From JAAYAY01 sp964563135 (lineage in GTDB: Bacteria > Planctomycetota > Planctomycetia > Pirellulales > Thermoguttaceae), in assembly GCA_964563135.1 (NCBI GenBank), contig CAZLWV010000002.1, positions 1-64,000 of the forward strand: DNA of 64,000 nucleotides, given 5' to 3'. Made by a program: the position numbers and the translations under genes. This document shows positions 43,277 to 51,414 of this stretch, in pieces. Below the pieces are notes generated by a model, which was not told the origin of the DNA, did not search any database, and saw nothing but the letters and a program-made list of their open reading frames with translations. How positions within the stretch are numbered: position 1 is the first letter of the stretch; every line of letters begins with the position of its first letter.

Positions 43277-44524
43277 TCAGCGGACATCCGCATCGATCAG
43301 CATATTCGTGTTGTTGCCGATCGCCAGGAGCGGAGCGTAAGGATCGTTGATCTCGCAGGCGGCCTGGCGTCCAGGATACCAGACCAGGCGGAGAAAGACT
43401 CCCCAGCTCTCCCGCTCCTGGCCGGTGGTACCGCCGTCCTTCGGGGCGAGGTAGGTGAAGGAGTTCTCCAGGGCCCAGGAGGTGCCGAGGGGCACTGTGG
43501 CATCGGCCCCGAAAACTCCGTCGCCGTGACTTGTGAAACCTCCCCAGATCCGCCCGATTCCGCCGCCGGTGAAGTAGCGGCGATAGAAGACCGAGTAGAT
43601 GTCCATGGGTGCCAACTCGACCTCGGTGATCACTTGATTGACCAGGGGGATGACCATTCGGTCGTTGTTGGCACCAAACGCGCCGAAGAAACCGTAGTCG
43701 TGACATCCGGGCTGGGCAAGAGCGACCTCGGTGCGGATCTGGCCGGTGGTGGCGTTGTCGCGGTAGTTGTCACGCATGAGGTCGTATACCACGCCCCACT
43801 GAAGGCCGTCACACAGGGCTCGATGGAAGATGCCCGAGGTGTAGAAGACCTGGTCCCGGTGGTCGGCAGAAAAAATGTCGATCACCTGATCGCCCGTGAA
43901 GTTGCTGTGGACGACATTGACGCCGACCTGGTAGCCGATGCCCCAGCTTTCACAGAAGGGGGAACTCCAAACCATGCCGTAGTCGAAGCCAAAATTGCCG
44001 TTTCGCCCCAGGTCGGTCGGGCCTTTGAATCCGTGGACCCCAGCCGAGTAGTTCAGATTCGTGACCAGATGAACAAAGGCGGCACCGAGAGGGCAACAAC
44101 TGAGGCAACCGCCAGGCCCGCCGCACGCCCCCCCCTGCCCGCATCCGGTCGAACCGCAGGCAAGCCCTTCGCCGCAGGCAGTCGGACCGCACAACGAGCA
44201 GGAATCGCACGACATTTCAGCTCCGCCAGCCTCGCCGCCTTCATTGAGGACGGACGGCCCGAGTTCCAGCGGTTCCGTCTCGGTCATCAACGGGATCGAC
44301 GTGGTTTGCGAGACCGTCTGGGCGGCGAACTGACCGGCCCGATAGGGGGACCAGGTGGACTGTCGTTGAGGTACGGCTGCAGGACTTTCGAGGACACGGT
44401 ATTTCCAGACCGTCCGCGAGCCGCCGGTGCCGGCCAGGGTTTCTGCGGAAGCCACTCCACCCATCGCCACCGAGAGCATCATGGTCCATGCCATGCAGGT
44501 GACATTCCGTGTCAACCGTCTCAT
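43277..44524 (-). CDS. Cys-rich DUF6666-like outer-membrane protein
   Basis: ATG 44524 follows AAAGGTG at 7 nt; a longer frame to 44557 lacks this. The 415-residue protein has a signal peptide (about 1-27, GGVASA). A Cys/Gly-rich segment at about 106-144 has ten cysteines within 39 residues (CDSCSLCGPTAC and so on). It is followed by about 270 residues of alternating aromatic and Gly residues (NFGFDYGMVW, GIGYQVGVNVV, FFGAFGANNDR) that suggest a beta-barrel. The DUF6666 naming is tentative. The cysteine segment could form disulfides or bind metal at the surface. Confidence 0.8.
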   Translation of the reverse strand: MRRLTRNVTCMAWTMMLSVAMGGVASAETLAGTGGSRTVWKYRVLESPAAVPQRQSTWSPYRAGQFAAQTVSQTTSIPLMTETEPLELGPSVLNEGGEAGGAEMSCDSCSLCGPTACGEGLACGSTGCGQGGACGGPGGCLSCCPLGAAFVHLVTNLNYSAGVHGFKGPTDLGRNGNFGFDYGMVWSSPFCESWGIGYQVGVNVVHSNFTGDQVIDIFSADHRDQVFYTSGIFHRALCDGLQWGVVYDLMRDNYRDNATTGQIRTEVALAQPGCHDYGFFGAFGANNDRMVIPLVNQVITEVELAPMDIYSVFYRRYFTGGGIGRIWGGFTSHGDGVFGADATVPLGTSWALENSFTYLAPKDGGTTGQERESWGVFLRLVWYPGRQAACEINDPYAPLLAIGNNTNMLIDADVR

Positions 44525-44863
44525 TTCGGACACCTTTGTTTGGGGGGTATTCGCCACGCTATGGTGTGCATTTGGGCTTTGGCAGCGACATTATCGGAAA
44601 GTCTGAGCTGAAACTTCCGGAATAATCGGAGAATCTCACGAAATCGGAAAAATTACCTCAATCTACGCAGAATGCAGCAACTGCCTTCCTGCATCCCAGT
44701 GGTGGGAGGCGCTGCTGGGAAGGATGCATCGAAGCGACGCTCTGAGCAGATGACGGGAGGCGAGGTGGCGGAATGGGCTGCGATTGTCCGCCAGCCGGGC
44801 TGCTGCGGAATGCCTGCGGCGAGGCCCAAGCGGCGGGTGCCTGGCGAACGAGCCCGGCCCAAG
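44525..44863. other. 339-bp intergenic region upstream of the DUF6666-like gene
   Basis: It must hold the minus-strand promoter for the Cys-rich protein, but no clear -35/-10 pair is visible. The motif ATCGGA(A/G)A occurs three times in the part near the gene (44593-44600, 44625-44632, 44643-44650). I see no gene. Confidence 0.5.
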
Positions 44864-45424
44864 TCAGCTCCGGATCTGAGGAACGTCGGGCACCAGCTTC
44901 CGGATCCGGTCGACGAACCTATCGGCCGGGTTGCGGTAGGCGTGGGTGAGCCAGTACCGGTGGCCCTGCTGGTCGTGAAGGTACCAGCGGTGGGAATCGT
45001 TGTCTTCTGCCTGTTCGATGCGGACCAGGTCCTTCAACTTCAATCGAAAGGAATCGCCGCGGGTTTTCAGAGGGCAGACGCATTCAATCAGTTCTTCATC
45101 GAGAATGCAGACGAAGGTCTCATTGCGACGAATTTTGGCCATCGCTGCCCAGGCGACGAGCAGCCCGATCAGGGCCTCGGCGACCAGAAAACCCATTGCG
45201 AACAGGCGGTTTTCCGGCCACATCGCGGGATACATGAATATCTGAAAGCAGCCGACGACGATGACGGTCAGTCCGAGCCAGAGGAGCAGGGAGATGCCTT
45301 CGGCCAGAGTGCTCTTGGAGTGTTTGAGTGTGTGCATGAAAACCGGGACGGAGGCGGAAGCGGCATCTGGGGCCGAGGGGGTGATACGCTGAGAAACGAC
45401 CGGGCGTTTGGGGATATCCAGCAA
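44864..45424 (-). CDS. Two-transmembrane hypothetical protein
   Basis: The longest form is 186 residues from TTG 45424; ATG 45337 would give 157 residues and lose only a Ser/Ala/Pro-rich head. Two transmembrane helices lie at about 45-63 and 75-96 (SLLLWLGLTVIVVG and GFLVAEALIGLLVAWAAMAK). A C-terminal cytoplasmic domain follows with a mixed alpha/beta pattern (about 100-186). No known domain is recognised. It may be an inner-membrane protein of the photosystem-assembly Ycf36 or DUF3592 type in general style, but this is not claimed. Confidence 0.6.
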   Translation of the reverse strand: MLDIPKRPVVSQRITPSAPDAASASVPVFMHTLKHSKSTLAEGISLLLWLGLTVIVVGCFQIFMYPAMWPENRLFAMGFLVAEALIGLLVAWAAMAKIRRNETFVCILDEELIECVCPLKTRGDSFRLKLKDLVRIEQAEDNDSHRWYLHDQQGHRYWLTHAYRNPADRFVDRIRKLVPDVPQIRS

Positions 45425-45903
45425 ACGGGCTCGGGCCCTTGGCGGGCCACGATTCTTCTCTTAAACCTGAGGATACCGCGGTGTGGCCGGGGGATGCAAA
45501 TGGCGGTGCGAACGATTCTGGGTACGGGTGTTGGCAACCGTGGGAGAGTCGGGAGACCTGCCACGGGTGGGGTTTGGTGTTCCCCCGGTCCGCTTGACGA
45601 GAGCTGTTCCGGTCGTGTATCAATACGGAATTCGGCACCACCCCATTCTGCCGATCTTGCGGCAGCGCGCTGAGCAGGCAAGCGGCAGAGGCGGCATGGC
45701 GACGGACGCAGAGCCCGCTCGTTCAGGGCGAGCTCAGTTGCTGCCAGAATCGACAGCCGCGTGCGTGCACGAGGTGGAGGATCCAGGCCGACGCGCGGCT
45801 GGGTTACCCGAATGGTTGCCAGGGAGACCTGTCGACTGGTCGATATCCGTTTGTGGTTTTTCGGGGCGGCGTGTGCTGCGACCGTCCGGAGGAGGTGATC
45901 TCC
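45425..45903. other. 479-bp region upstream of pheST
   Basis: It is divergent between the two-transmembrane gene and pheS. It holds a possible promoter at 45594-45623 and a near-perfect ribosome binding site (GGAGGAGGTGAT, about 45888-45899) for pheS. I looked for a leader peptide rich in Phe codons, as in the E. coli pheST attenuator, and did not find one. No gene is seen. Confidence 0.5.
45594..45623 (+). promoter_or_regulatory. Possible sigma-70 promoter of pheST
   Basis: TTGACG at 45594-45599, 18 nt, then TATCAA at 45618-45623. The leader to GTG 45904 is about 275 nt. The match is good at -35 and fair at -10. Confidence 0.4.
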
Positions 45904-46938
45904 GTGCAAGAGATTCGTGCCGTGCAAGAGATACGTGAGCAGTTTCAGGCGGATCTTGCGGCGGTCAGTTCGGCCCAGGAGGTGGAAGATGTGCGGATCA
46001 AGTACCTGGGGCGCAAGGGTCTGATCACCACGCTGGCCAAGAATACCGACTTCAAGAAACTCAGCGAGGAGGAGAAACGCAGCTTTGGCCAGCAGCTCAA
46101 CGAATTGAAGACACTGGCCAGCGAGAAGGTGGCGGAGGCGGCCAGCACGGCCAAGTTGGGGCAGGCCGCGAAGAGGGGGGCCGCGTTGGACCTTACTCTC
46201 CCCGGGACGGGACACTCGCTGGGCTCGCTCCATCCGATCACGCTGGTGCAGATGGAACTGGAAGACATCTTCCAGGGCATGGGATTCATGGTCCTGACCG
46301 GGCCGGACGTGGAGACGGAGCACTACAATTTCGACGCTCTGAACATTCCAGCGGACCATCCGGCCCGCGACATGCAGGACACGTTCTGGCTGGAGAACGG
46401 GATGTTGATGAAGACCCACACGTCGGCCAACCAGGTGCGGACGCTGGAGAAATTCGGTGCGCCGGTGCGGGCGATCTTCCCGGGCCGCTGTTTCCGCTAC
46501 GAGGCCATGGACCCGAGCCACGAGACGACCTTTTACCAGTGCGAGGGGCTCGTTGTCGACCGCAACATCTCCGTGGCGAATCTGATCGCGACGATGAAGG
46601 CCCTGCTGGGCGAGATCTTCCATCGTGACGTGGCCGTACGATTGCGCCCCGGCTTCTTCCCGTTCGTTGAACCGGGGTTTGAACTCGATCTGCAATGCCT
46701 CCTGTGCGGCGGCAAGAAGTGCTCCACCTGCGGTGACGGATGGCTCGAATTGATCCCCTGCGGGCTGGTCCATCCCCGCGTGCTCCAGTTCGGCGGGATC
46801 GACACCAGCAAGTACAGCGGATTCGCCTTTGGCCTGGGGCTTACCCGGCTGGCCATGATGAAGTACGGCATCCAGGATATTCGCCGCTTCAACTCGGGCG
46901 ACATTCGCTTCTGTTCCCAGTTTCCTGCGGCAGTTTGA
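45904..46938 (+). CDS. pheS: Phenylalanine-tRNA ligase alpha subunit
   Basis: GTG 45904 is chosen because the full Shine-Dalgarno AGGAGGTGAT ends about 5 nt before it. The 344-residue protein has an N-terminal coiled coil and class II catalytic motifs: LHPITLVQMELEDIF, the motif 2 region GRCFRYEAMDPSHETTFYQ and motif 3 GFAFGLGLTRLAMM. A C-x2-C-x4-C-x2-C knuckle (CLLCGGKKCSTC) precedes GWLELIPCGLVHP; such an insertion occurs in PheS of several phyla. Its partner pheT starts 25 nt later. Confidence 0.98.
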   Translation: MQEIRAVQEIREQFQADLAAVSSAQEVEDVRIKYLGRKGLITTLAKNTDFKKLSEEEKRSFGQQLNELKTLASEKVAEAASTAKLGQAAKRGAALDLTLPGTGHSLGSLHPITLVQMELEDIFQGMGFMVLTGPDVETEHYNFDALNIPADHPARDMQDTFWLENGMLMKTHTSANQVRTLEKFGAPVRAIFPGRCFRYEAMDPSHETTFYQCEGLVVDRNISVANLIATMKALLGEIFHRDVAVRLRPGFFPFVEPGFELDLQCLLCGGKKCSTCGDGWLELIPCGLVHPRVLQFGGIDTSKYSGFAFGLGLTRLAMMKYGIQDIRRFNSGDIRFCSQFPAAV

Positions 46939-46963
46939 CGGCCGTTTTCCTCGGAGTTCTCTT

Positions 46964-49369
46964 GTGAAAATCTCGCTCGACTGGATATCCGATTTCGTCG
47001 ACCTTTCCGATCTGGATCCGGAGACCATTGCCGACCGGTTGACCCTGGCGACGGCGGAGGTGGAGGGTTTTGAGGTGATCGGCCGCTCGCTCGGCGGCGT
47101 GCTCGTGGCCGAAGTTGTTTCCGTCCGGTCGATCGCCAGTCCGCAGGAAGCGGCCGCGGGCAAGTCGCTGGCGGTCGTCGAGGTGGATTGCGGCGGGAAA
47201 CGGTATCAGACAGTGTGCGGGGCCCCCAACGTCCGCAAAGGGATGAAAGCCGCCTTTGCCCCGGCTGGAGCGGTGCTGGCGGAGAACACAAGGATCGAAG
47301 CCGGCGAGCTTCGCGGCCACAAGAGCGAGGGTGTGCTGTGCTCGGCAGCGGAACTGGGAATGAGCCAATGGCACGAGGAGCTTCTGGAACTGCCTCAGGA
47401 GATCGACGCGGGGACGCCCCTGGCCGATCTTATTCCCGCCGAGGATGTGCTCATCGAGGTCGACAACAAGAGCCTCACCCATCGTCCGGACCTGTGGGGC
47501 CACTACGGATTCGCGAGGGAGCTGGCGGCCATCTTCCGACGCCCGCTCAAGCCACTGCCGATGGTCGATCTGGCGGCTTACGACGATCTGCCGGAGTATC
47601 CCCTGTCGGTGGACGATTTTGAGAACTGCCCCTGCTACGGGTGCATCGAGCTGGAGTGCAAGGCGACGATTGCCTCACCCGTCGTCATGCAGCGGCGCCT
47701 GCATGCCCTGGGGCAGCGAACGATGAACCTCTCGATCGACGTGACGAATTATGCGATGCTCGAGCTGGGCCAGCCGACACACGCCTTCGACGGCGACCGG
47801 ATCACTGCGATACGGGTGGCCCCCATGGGCAAGGAAGGGACGTTTACGACCCTTGACGGGCAAGATCGGAAGATGTTGCCCGAGGATCTGCTCATCTGGG
47901 ACGCCGAAAAACCCGTGGCCCTGGCGGGCGTGATGGGGGGGCTGAACAGCGAGGTGGGGGAATCGACGACGAAGCTGTTGCTGGAATGCGCCAATTTCAA
48001 GGCGTCCCGCATTCGGCGAACGTCGGTCCGTTTCGATCTGAGAACGGAGGCCGCCCAGCGTTTTGAGAAGACCCAGCCGCCGGTGAACGTGAAACGAGGA
48101 ATCGCGAGAATTCTCAAGCTGATCGAAGAGGCGGGGGCCGAGCCGAAAGTCACAAGCCGGATGACCCTGGCGGGCGATCTCAAGGAGGGCTATCGTACGG
48201 TGGAACTGGCGCCGGGAAGCCTTGCGGCGATGGCCGGGGCGGAGATTCCCGACGACGAGGTGCTGGGGATCCTGCGCCGACTGGAGTTCAAGGCCGAGCT
48301 GGCCGCCGACGGCACGCTCAAGGTGGGCGTGCCACCTCATCGCAGCGAGAAGGATATATCGATTCCCCAGGATATTGCCGAAGAGGTACTTCGCGTTTAC
48401 GGCTACGGCAGGATCGAGCCGCGGATGCCCAAGATGCCCCTGAAGCCGCTGTTGGCCAACAAGACCCTCCGGACCGAGCACAAGGCGCGCCGGCTGCTGG
48501 CGGCAGGCCACCACTTTGCGGAAGTGCACACGTACGGCTGGACAGACGACAACTGGATTGCCAGGCTCGGGTTCGAGCCGCAGAGTCCGCTCATGTTTGC
48601 CAACCCCATTGCCCAGCAGTATCGCCGGTTACGTACGACTCTGGTGCCAAATCTTCTGGCGCTGGTGGACGTGAACCGAACGCATCGCGACGCATTCCGA
48701 CTGTTCGAATTGGGACGGGTGTACGAGGCGGCGAAGGACGGCTGCCGCGAAGGGCTTCGTCTCGGGGGGATCAGCTATCAGCAATCGCCACAGCCGCCGG
48801 TGGAGGAGCATCTGCGCGGCATCAAGGGGGCGATCGAGGATCTGGGACGGATGATCGGTGGCAAGCCACTTTCCTTTGTCCCGGCCGGCGGTGTGGCACT
48901 GCCGTGGCAGATACCCGGCTATTGGGTGGCGATCCAGTGCGGCGGAGAAACCGTCGGTGGTCTCGGGGCTCTGGCCGGCAAGGTTTTGGAGGCGGTGGCT
49001 CCGAGCGGCGGGCAAGTGGTGTGGTTCGAGATCGAGTTCGACCGGCTGGACGGGCCGATCTTCCCCGTGGTCGAGTACGAGGCCCCTCCCCGCTACCCCG
49101 GCTCGTGGCAGGATTTTTCGCTCGTCTGGGATCTGGAACAGGGCTTCGCGGCGTTGGAGGGAATCCTGGCCGAGTTCAGCCATCCGCTGGTCACCGAAAG
49201 AGAGTTCGTGACTTCCTACAAGGGAAAGGGGCTTCCTCCGGGCAAGGCGAGCTATTCCTACCGCTTCTGGATCGGCGCGGAAGACCACACGCTTTCGAGC
49301 GAGGAGATCGAAGGCTTCCGGAAAGCGTTCTTGGATTTCCTTGGCCAACGCGAGATTGCCCTGCGATAG
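46964..49369 (+). CDS. pheT: Phenylalanine-tRNA ligase beta subunit
   Basis: The 801-residue protein starts at GTG 46964. It has the usual N-terminal KISLDWISDFVDL, the tRNA-binding OB fold (about 38-150), the B3/B4 editing domain (about 205-390, with QPTHAFDGDRI), the B5 domain (about 405-475) and a C-terminal anticodon-binding ferredoxin-like domain (about 700-801, PRYPGSWQDFSL). It forms an alpha2-beta2 complex with PheS and charges tRNA-Phe. Its length is in the normal range. Confidence 0.98.
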   Translation: MKISLDWISDFVDLSDLDPETIADRLTLATAEVEGFEVIGRSLGGVLVAEVVSVRSIASPQEAAAGKSLAVVEVDCGGKRYQTVCGAPNVRKGMKAAFAPAGAVLAENTRIEAGELRGHKSEGVLCSAAELGMSQWHEELLELPQEIDAGTPLADLIPAEDVLIEVDNKSLTHRPDLWGHYGFARELAAIFRRPLKPLPMVDLAAYDDLPEYPLSVDDFENCPCYGCIELECKATIASPVVMQRRLHALGQRTMNLSIDVTNYAMLELGQPTHAFDGDRITAIRVAPMGKEGTFTTLDGQDRKMLPEDLLIWDAEKPVALAGVMGGLNSEVGESTTKLLLECANFKASRIRRTSVRFDLRTEAAQRFEKTQPPVNVKRGIARILKLIEEAGAEPKVTSRMTLAGDLKEGYRTVELAPGSLAAMAGAEIPDDEVLGILRRLEFKAELAADGTLKVGVPPHRSEKDISIPQDIAEEVLRVYGYGRIEPRMPKMPLKPLLANKTLRTEHKARRLLAAGHHFAEVHTYGWTDDNWIARLGFEPQSPLMFANPIAQQYRRLRTTLVPNLLALVDVNRTHRDAFRLFELGRVYEAAKDGCREGLRLGGISYQQSPQPPVEEHLRGIKGAIEDLGRMIGGKPLSFVPAGGVALPWQIPGYWVAIQCGGETVGGLGALAGKVLEAVAPSGGQVVWFEIEFDRLDGPIFPVVEYEAPPRYPGSWQDFSLVWDLEQGFAALEGILAEFSHPLVTEREFVTSYKGKGLPPGKASYSYRFWIGAEDHTLSSEEIEGFRKAFLDFLGQREIALR

Positions 49370-49450
49370 GCAGGATAGGAGCCTCTGTCCGAACGGGGGA
49401 ATCTCCCCGCCGGCGCGGACGGGCACGACCGGCGGTTCTGCGATCGACTG

Positions 49451-49485
49451 AAAAGAACACCTCGGCGGCCGGGGCAACCGAGGTG
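49451..49485 (-). terminator. Terminator of the lipoprotein/DUF1559 transcript
   Basis: On the minus strand CACCTCGG (49478-49485) pairs with CCGAGGTG (49458-49465) over a 12-nt loop, and TTCTTTT follows (49451-49457). The same arms could also fold with AAGAACAC/GTGTTCTT (49453-49460, 49495-49502), which serves the convergent pheT less well. Confidence 0.75.
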
Positions 49486-49617
49486 CGAAGGGGTGTGTTC
49501 TTACGAGGGATGATCGCGGCGCTTGAAACGGGAGCAAGCGATCGGCGTCGAAATCACGTCTGGCCAAACGGGAACCGCTTGCAGGCCGGGGCCTGGAACC
49601 AGTTGCCGACGAAGCGA

Positions 49618-50037
49618 TCAACCGCCCTTCTTCAAGGGAACCGTGATCTCGTTGGGGCCTTCGGCCAAGTCAACCTTGATATCGCTCATCTCGTTCCAGT
49701 ACTTGTCCGGAACCGTGGTGTCAATCGAAACGGGAGCCGCCTCCTCGCTATTGGTAGCGGACGCCTTGGGAGCCAGATAAACGGTGTATTTGCCCACCGG
49801 AAGCGGTTCGGCGATCGAGAAGGTCCCGTCCGACTGAATATCGGCCGAACCGGCCTGGCCGCTGTCGACACCGAGCAATACGACCGAGGCATTGGAATAG
49901 GGCTGATCGTCCAAAGTCACTTTGCCCTTGACGGTACCGGTTGGAATCTTCTTGCTGCATCCGACCGATGTGACCGCCACGAGGATCAGCAGAAGCAGAT
50001 ACTGACGAACCACGCGACACAGATTGCTGTTGCCCAT
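49618..50037 (-). CDS. Small lipoprotein with carboxypeptidase-regulatory-like (transthyretin-type) domain
   Basis: ATG 50037 follows AAAGGACA at 7 nt; a longer frame to 50097 lacks it. The 139-residue protein has a lipoprotein signal with Cys 27 (LVAVTSVGC), then a beta-sandwich (GTVKGKVTLDDQPYSNASVVLLG...). It is 102 bp after the DUF1559 gene and probably shares its transcript. Paired DUF1559 and such lipoproteins are typical of planctomycetes. Function is unknown. Confidence 0.85.
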   Translation of the reverse strand: MGNSNLCRVVRQYLLLLILVAVTSVGCSKKIPTGTVKGKVTLDDQPYSNASVVLLGVDSGQAGSADIQSDGTFSIAEPLPVGKYTVYLAPKASATNSEEAAPVSIDTTVPDKYWNEMSDIKVDLAEGPNEITVPLKKGG

Positions 50038-50139
50038 AAGGGAATGTCCTTTCTCTCGGTAGCGTTTGATGTGAGTTGGCACTTCCGCTGAGGCCAATCG
50101 GAGAGCTGCACTCTCTGATTGACCTGGGAGAACGGGCGA

Positions 50140-51144
50140 TCAGAGCGAACTCTGAATCGGCTCTCCATCCAGACGACATGCCAATCGCTTCAGATCGGTG
50201 AAGTCGATGGTCTCGGAGACGAAATGGACACTCCCGTCGGTCATGAGGGCCTGAACCCCTCCGGGATGCATCGAATTGAGGGGTGTGTTGTTGCGGTACA
50301 TGGCATCCGTTGCGCCGACCTGGCAAATGTTTGCATTGGGAGCGAAGCGGACGCAGGTGGTGCCGGCTTGCCAAAGGTCGCTGCAGCCCGATGGATGGCC
50401 GACGGGACGCGGATGCCGCGAGCCGTACCATCCGCCGTAGTAATTGGCAGATCGATTTCCGCCGTAGGAGGTGCAGGCGTCTACCACACGGATGACGCCG
50501 GATTGCTCTCCCACGAGCATCGTATTGGAGGTTCCATCACGGCAGTCCGCAATATCGAAACACTGGTTGGCGGCGAGCATTCCATTATTGCACGACCAGC
50601 CGTGCCCGCAATCCTGGGTACCTACGTTGGCATCGATTCCAGGAACGGGCCTAGCGGCACCCTGGATACCGGCGTAATTGATGTTTTGAGTGGTTCCGGC
50701 CGGGTTGTTGTGGCCTTCCGAGAGCGGCTTGAAAGCGCTCGAGGGGCAGGCATAGATGGGAACAATCAGCCCACGGAGAACCTCATTGCCGAGAAGGGCG
50801 TTGGTGTTGGCGGCCATGAACGAAGACGAATAGGTGAACGACAACTGATCGTGGACCGGTCCCTGTTCGGCGAACGGCAGGATCAGGGCCCGCCAGTTCG
50901 AGCCGTTGGAAGGCCATGCCTCCCGCAGGTTGAACGACCCGAGAGGAAACGTCTTGTGGGTGTCGTGGTAGTTGTGCAAGGCAATCCCGATCTGCTTCAG
51001 GTTATTGGAACACTGCGAGCGCCTTGCCGCTTCGCGTGCGGCCTGGACGGCCGGGAGTAACAGCGCGATCAAGATGCCGATGATCGCAATCACGACGAGC
51101 AGTTCGACCAGGGTGAAACCCCTGGCATGGATGCGTCGAGCCAT
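50140..51144 (-). CDS. DUF1559 prepilin-like protein
   Basis: The 334-residue protein has a type IV prepilin leader MARRIHARG followed by FTLVELLVVIAIIGILIA, the peptidase site lying after Gly 9. The DUF1559 domain includes SQCSNNLKQIGIALHNYHDTH, YACPSS, DGTSNTMLVGE and GGVQALMTDGSVHFVSETID. Planctomycetes carry many such proteins, thought to be processed by prepilin peptidase and displayed in the envelope. A clear promoter lies 124-151 bp upstream. Confidence 0.95.
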   Translation of the reverse strand: MARRIHARGFTLVELLVVIAIIGILIALLLPAVQAAREAARRSQCSNNLKQIGIALHNYHDTHKTFPLGSFNLREAWPSNGSNWRALILPFAEQGPVHDQLSFTYSSSFMAANTNALLGNEVLRGLIVPIYACPSSAFKPLSEGHNNPAGTTQNINYAGIQGAARPVPGIDANVGTQDCGHGWSCNNGMLAANQCFDIADCRDGTSNTMLVGEQSGVIRVVDACTSYGGNRSANYYGGWYGSRHPRPVGHPSGCSDLWQAGTTCVRFAPNANICQVGATDAMYRNNTPLNSMHPGGVQALMTDGSVHFVSETIDFTDLKRLACRLDGEPIQSSL

Positions 51145-51267
51145 CCATAATCAACCCCCTAAGTGAACGGATCAAGGAACGGTACAAATACATATCGCCA
51201 AGCCTGCCGCGTAACCCTAACGCCGGACGCGTGAGTTTCTAACGGCGATGTTAGCAACGTCGCGCGT

Positions 51268-51295
51268 ATTATAACAGCCTCAGACTCCAGGTCAA
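51268..51295 (-). promoter_or_regulatory. Sigma-70 promoter of the DUF1559/lipoprotein operon
   Basis: On the minus strand TTGACC (51290-51295), a 16-nt spacer and a perfect TATAAT (51268-51273). Transcription should start near 51261, leaving a leader of about 117 nt. Confidence 0.85.
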
Positions 51296-51414
51296 GGTTT
51301 TTCGAGGCCCCCCCCACGAAAGGCGAGAGGCCGCCGGGAGGCCTTTGTCGCGGAGGCGGCCGCTGGGAAGTGTGCATCGGGCGGGCACGGCGGCGAGGGG
51401 AATCGAGCCCCGGG

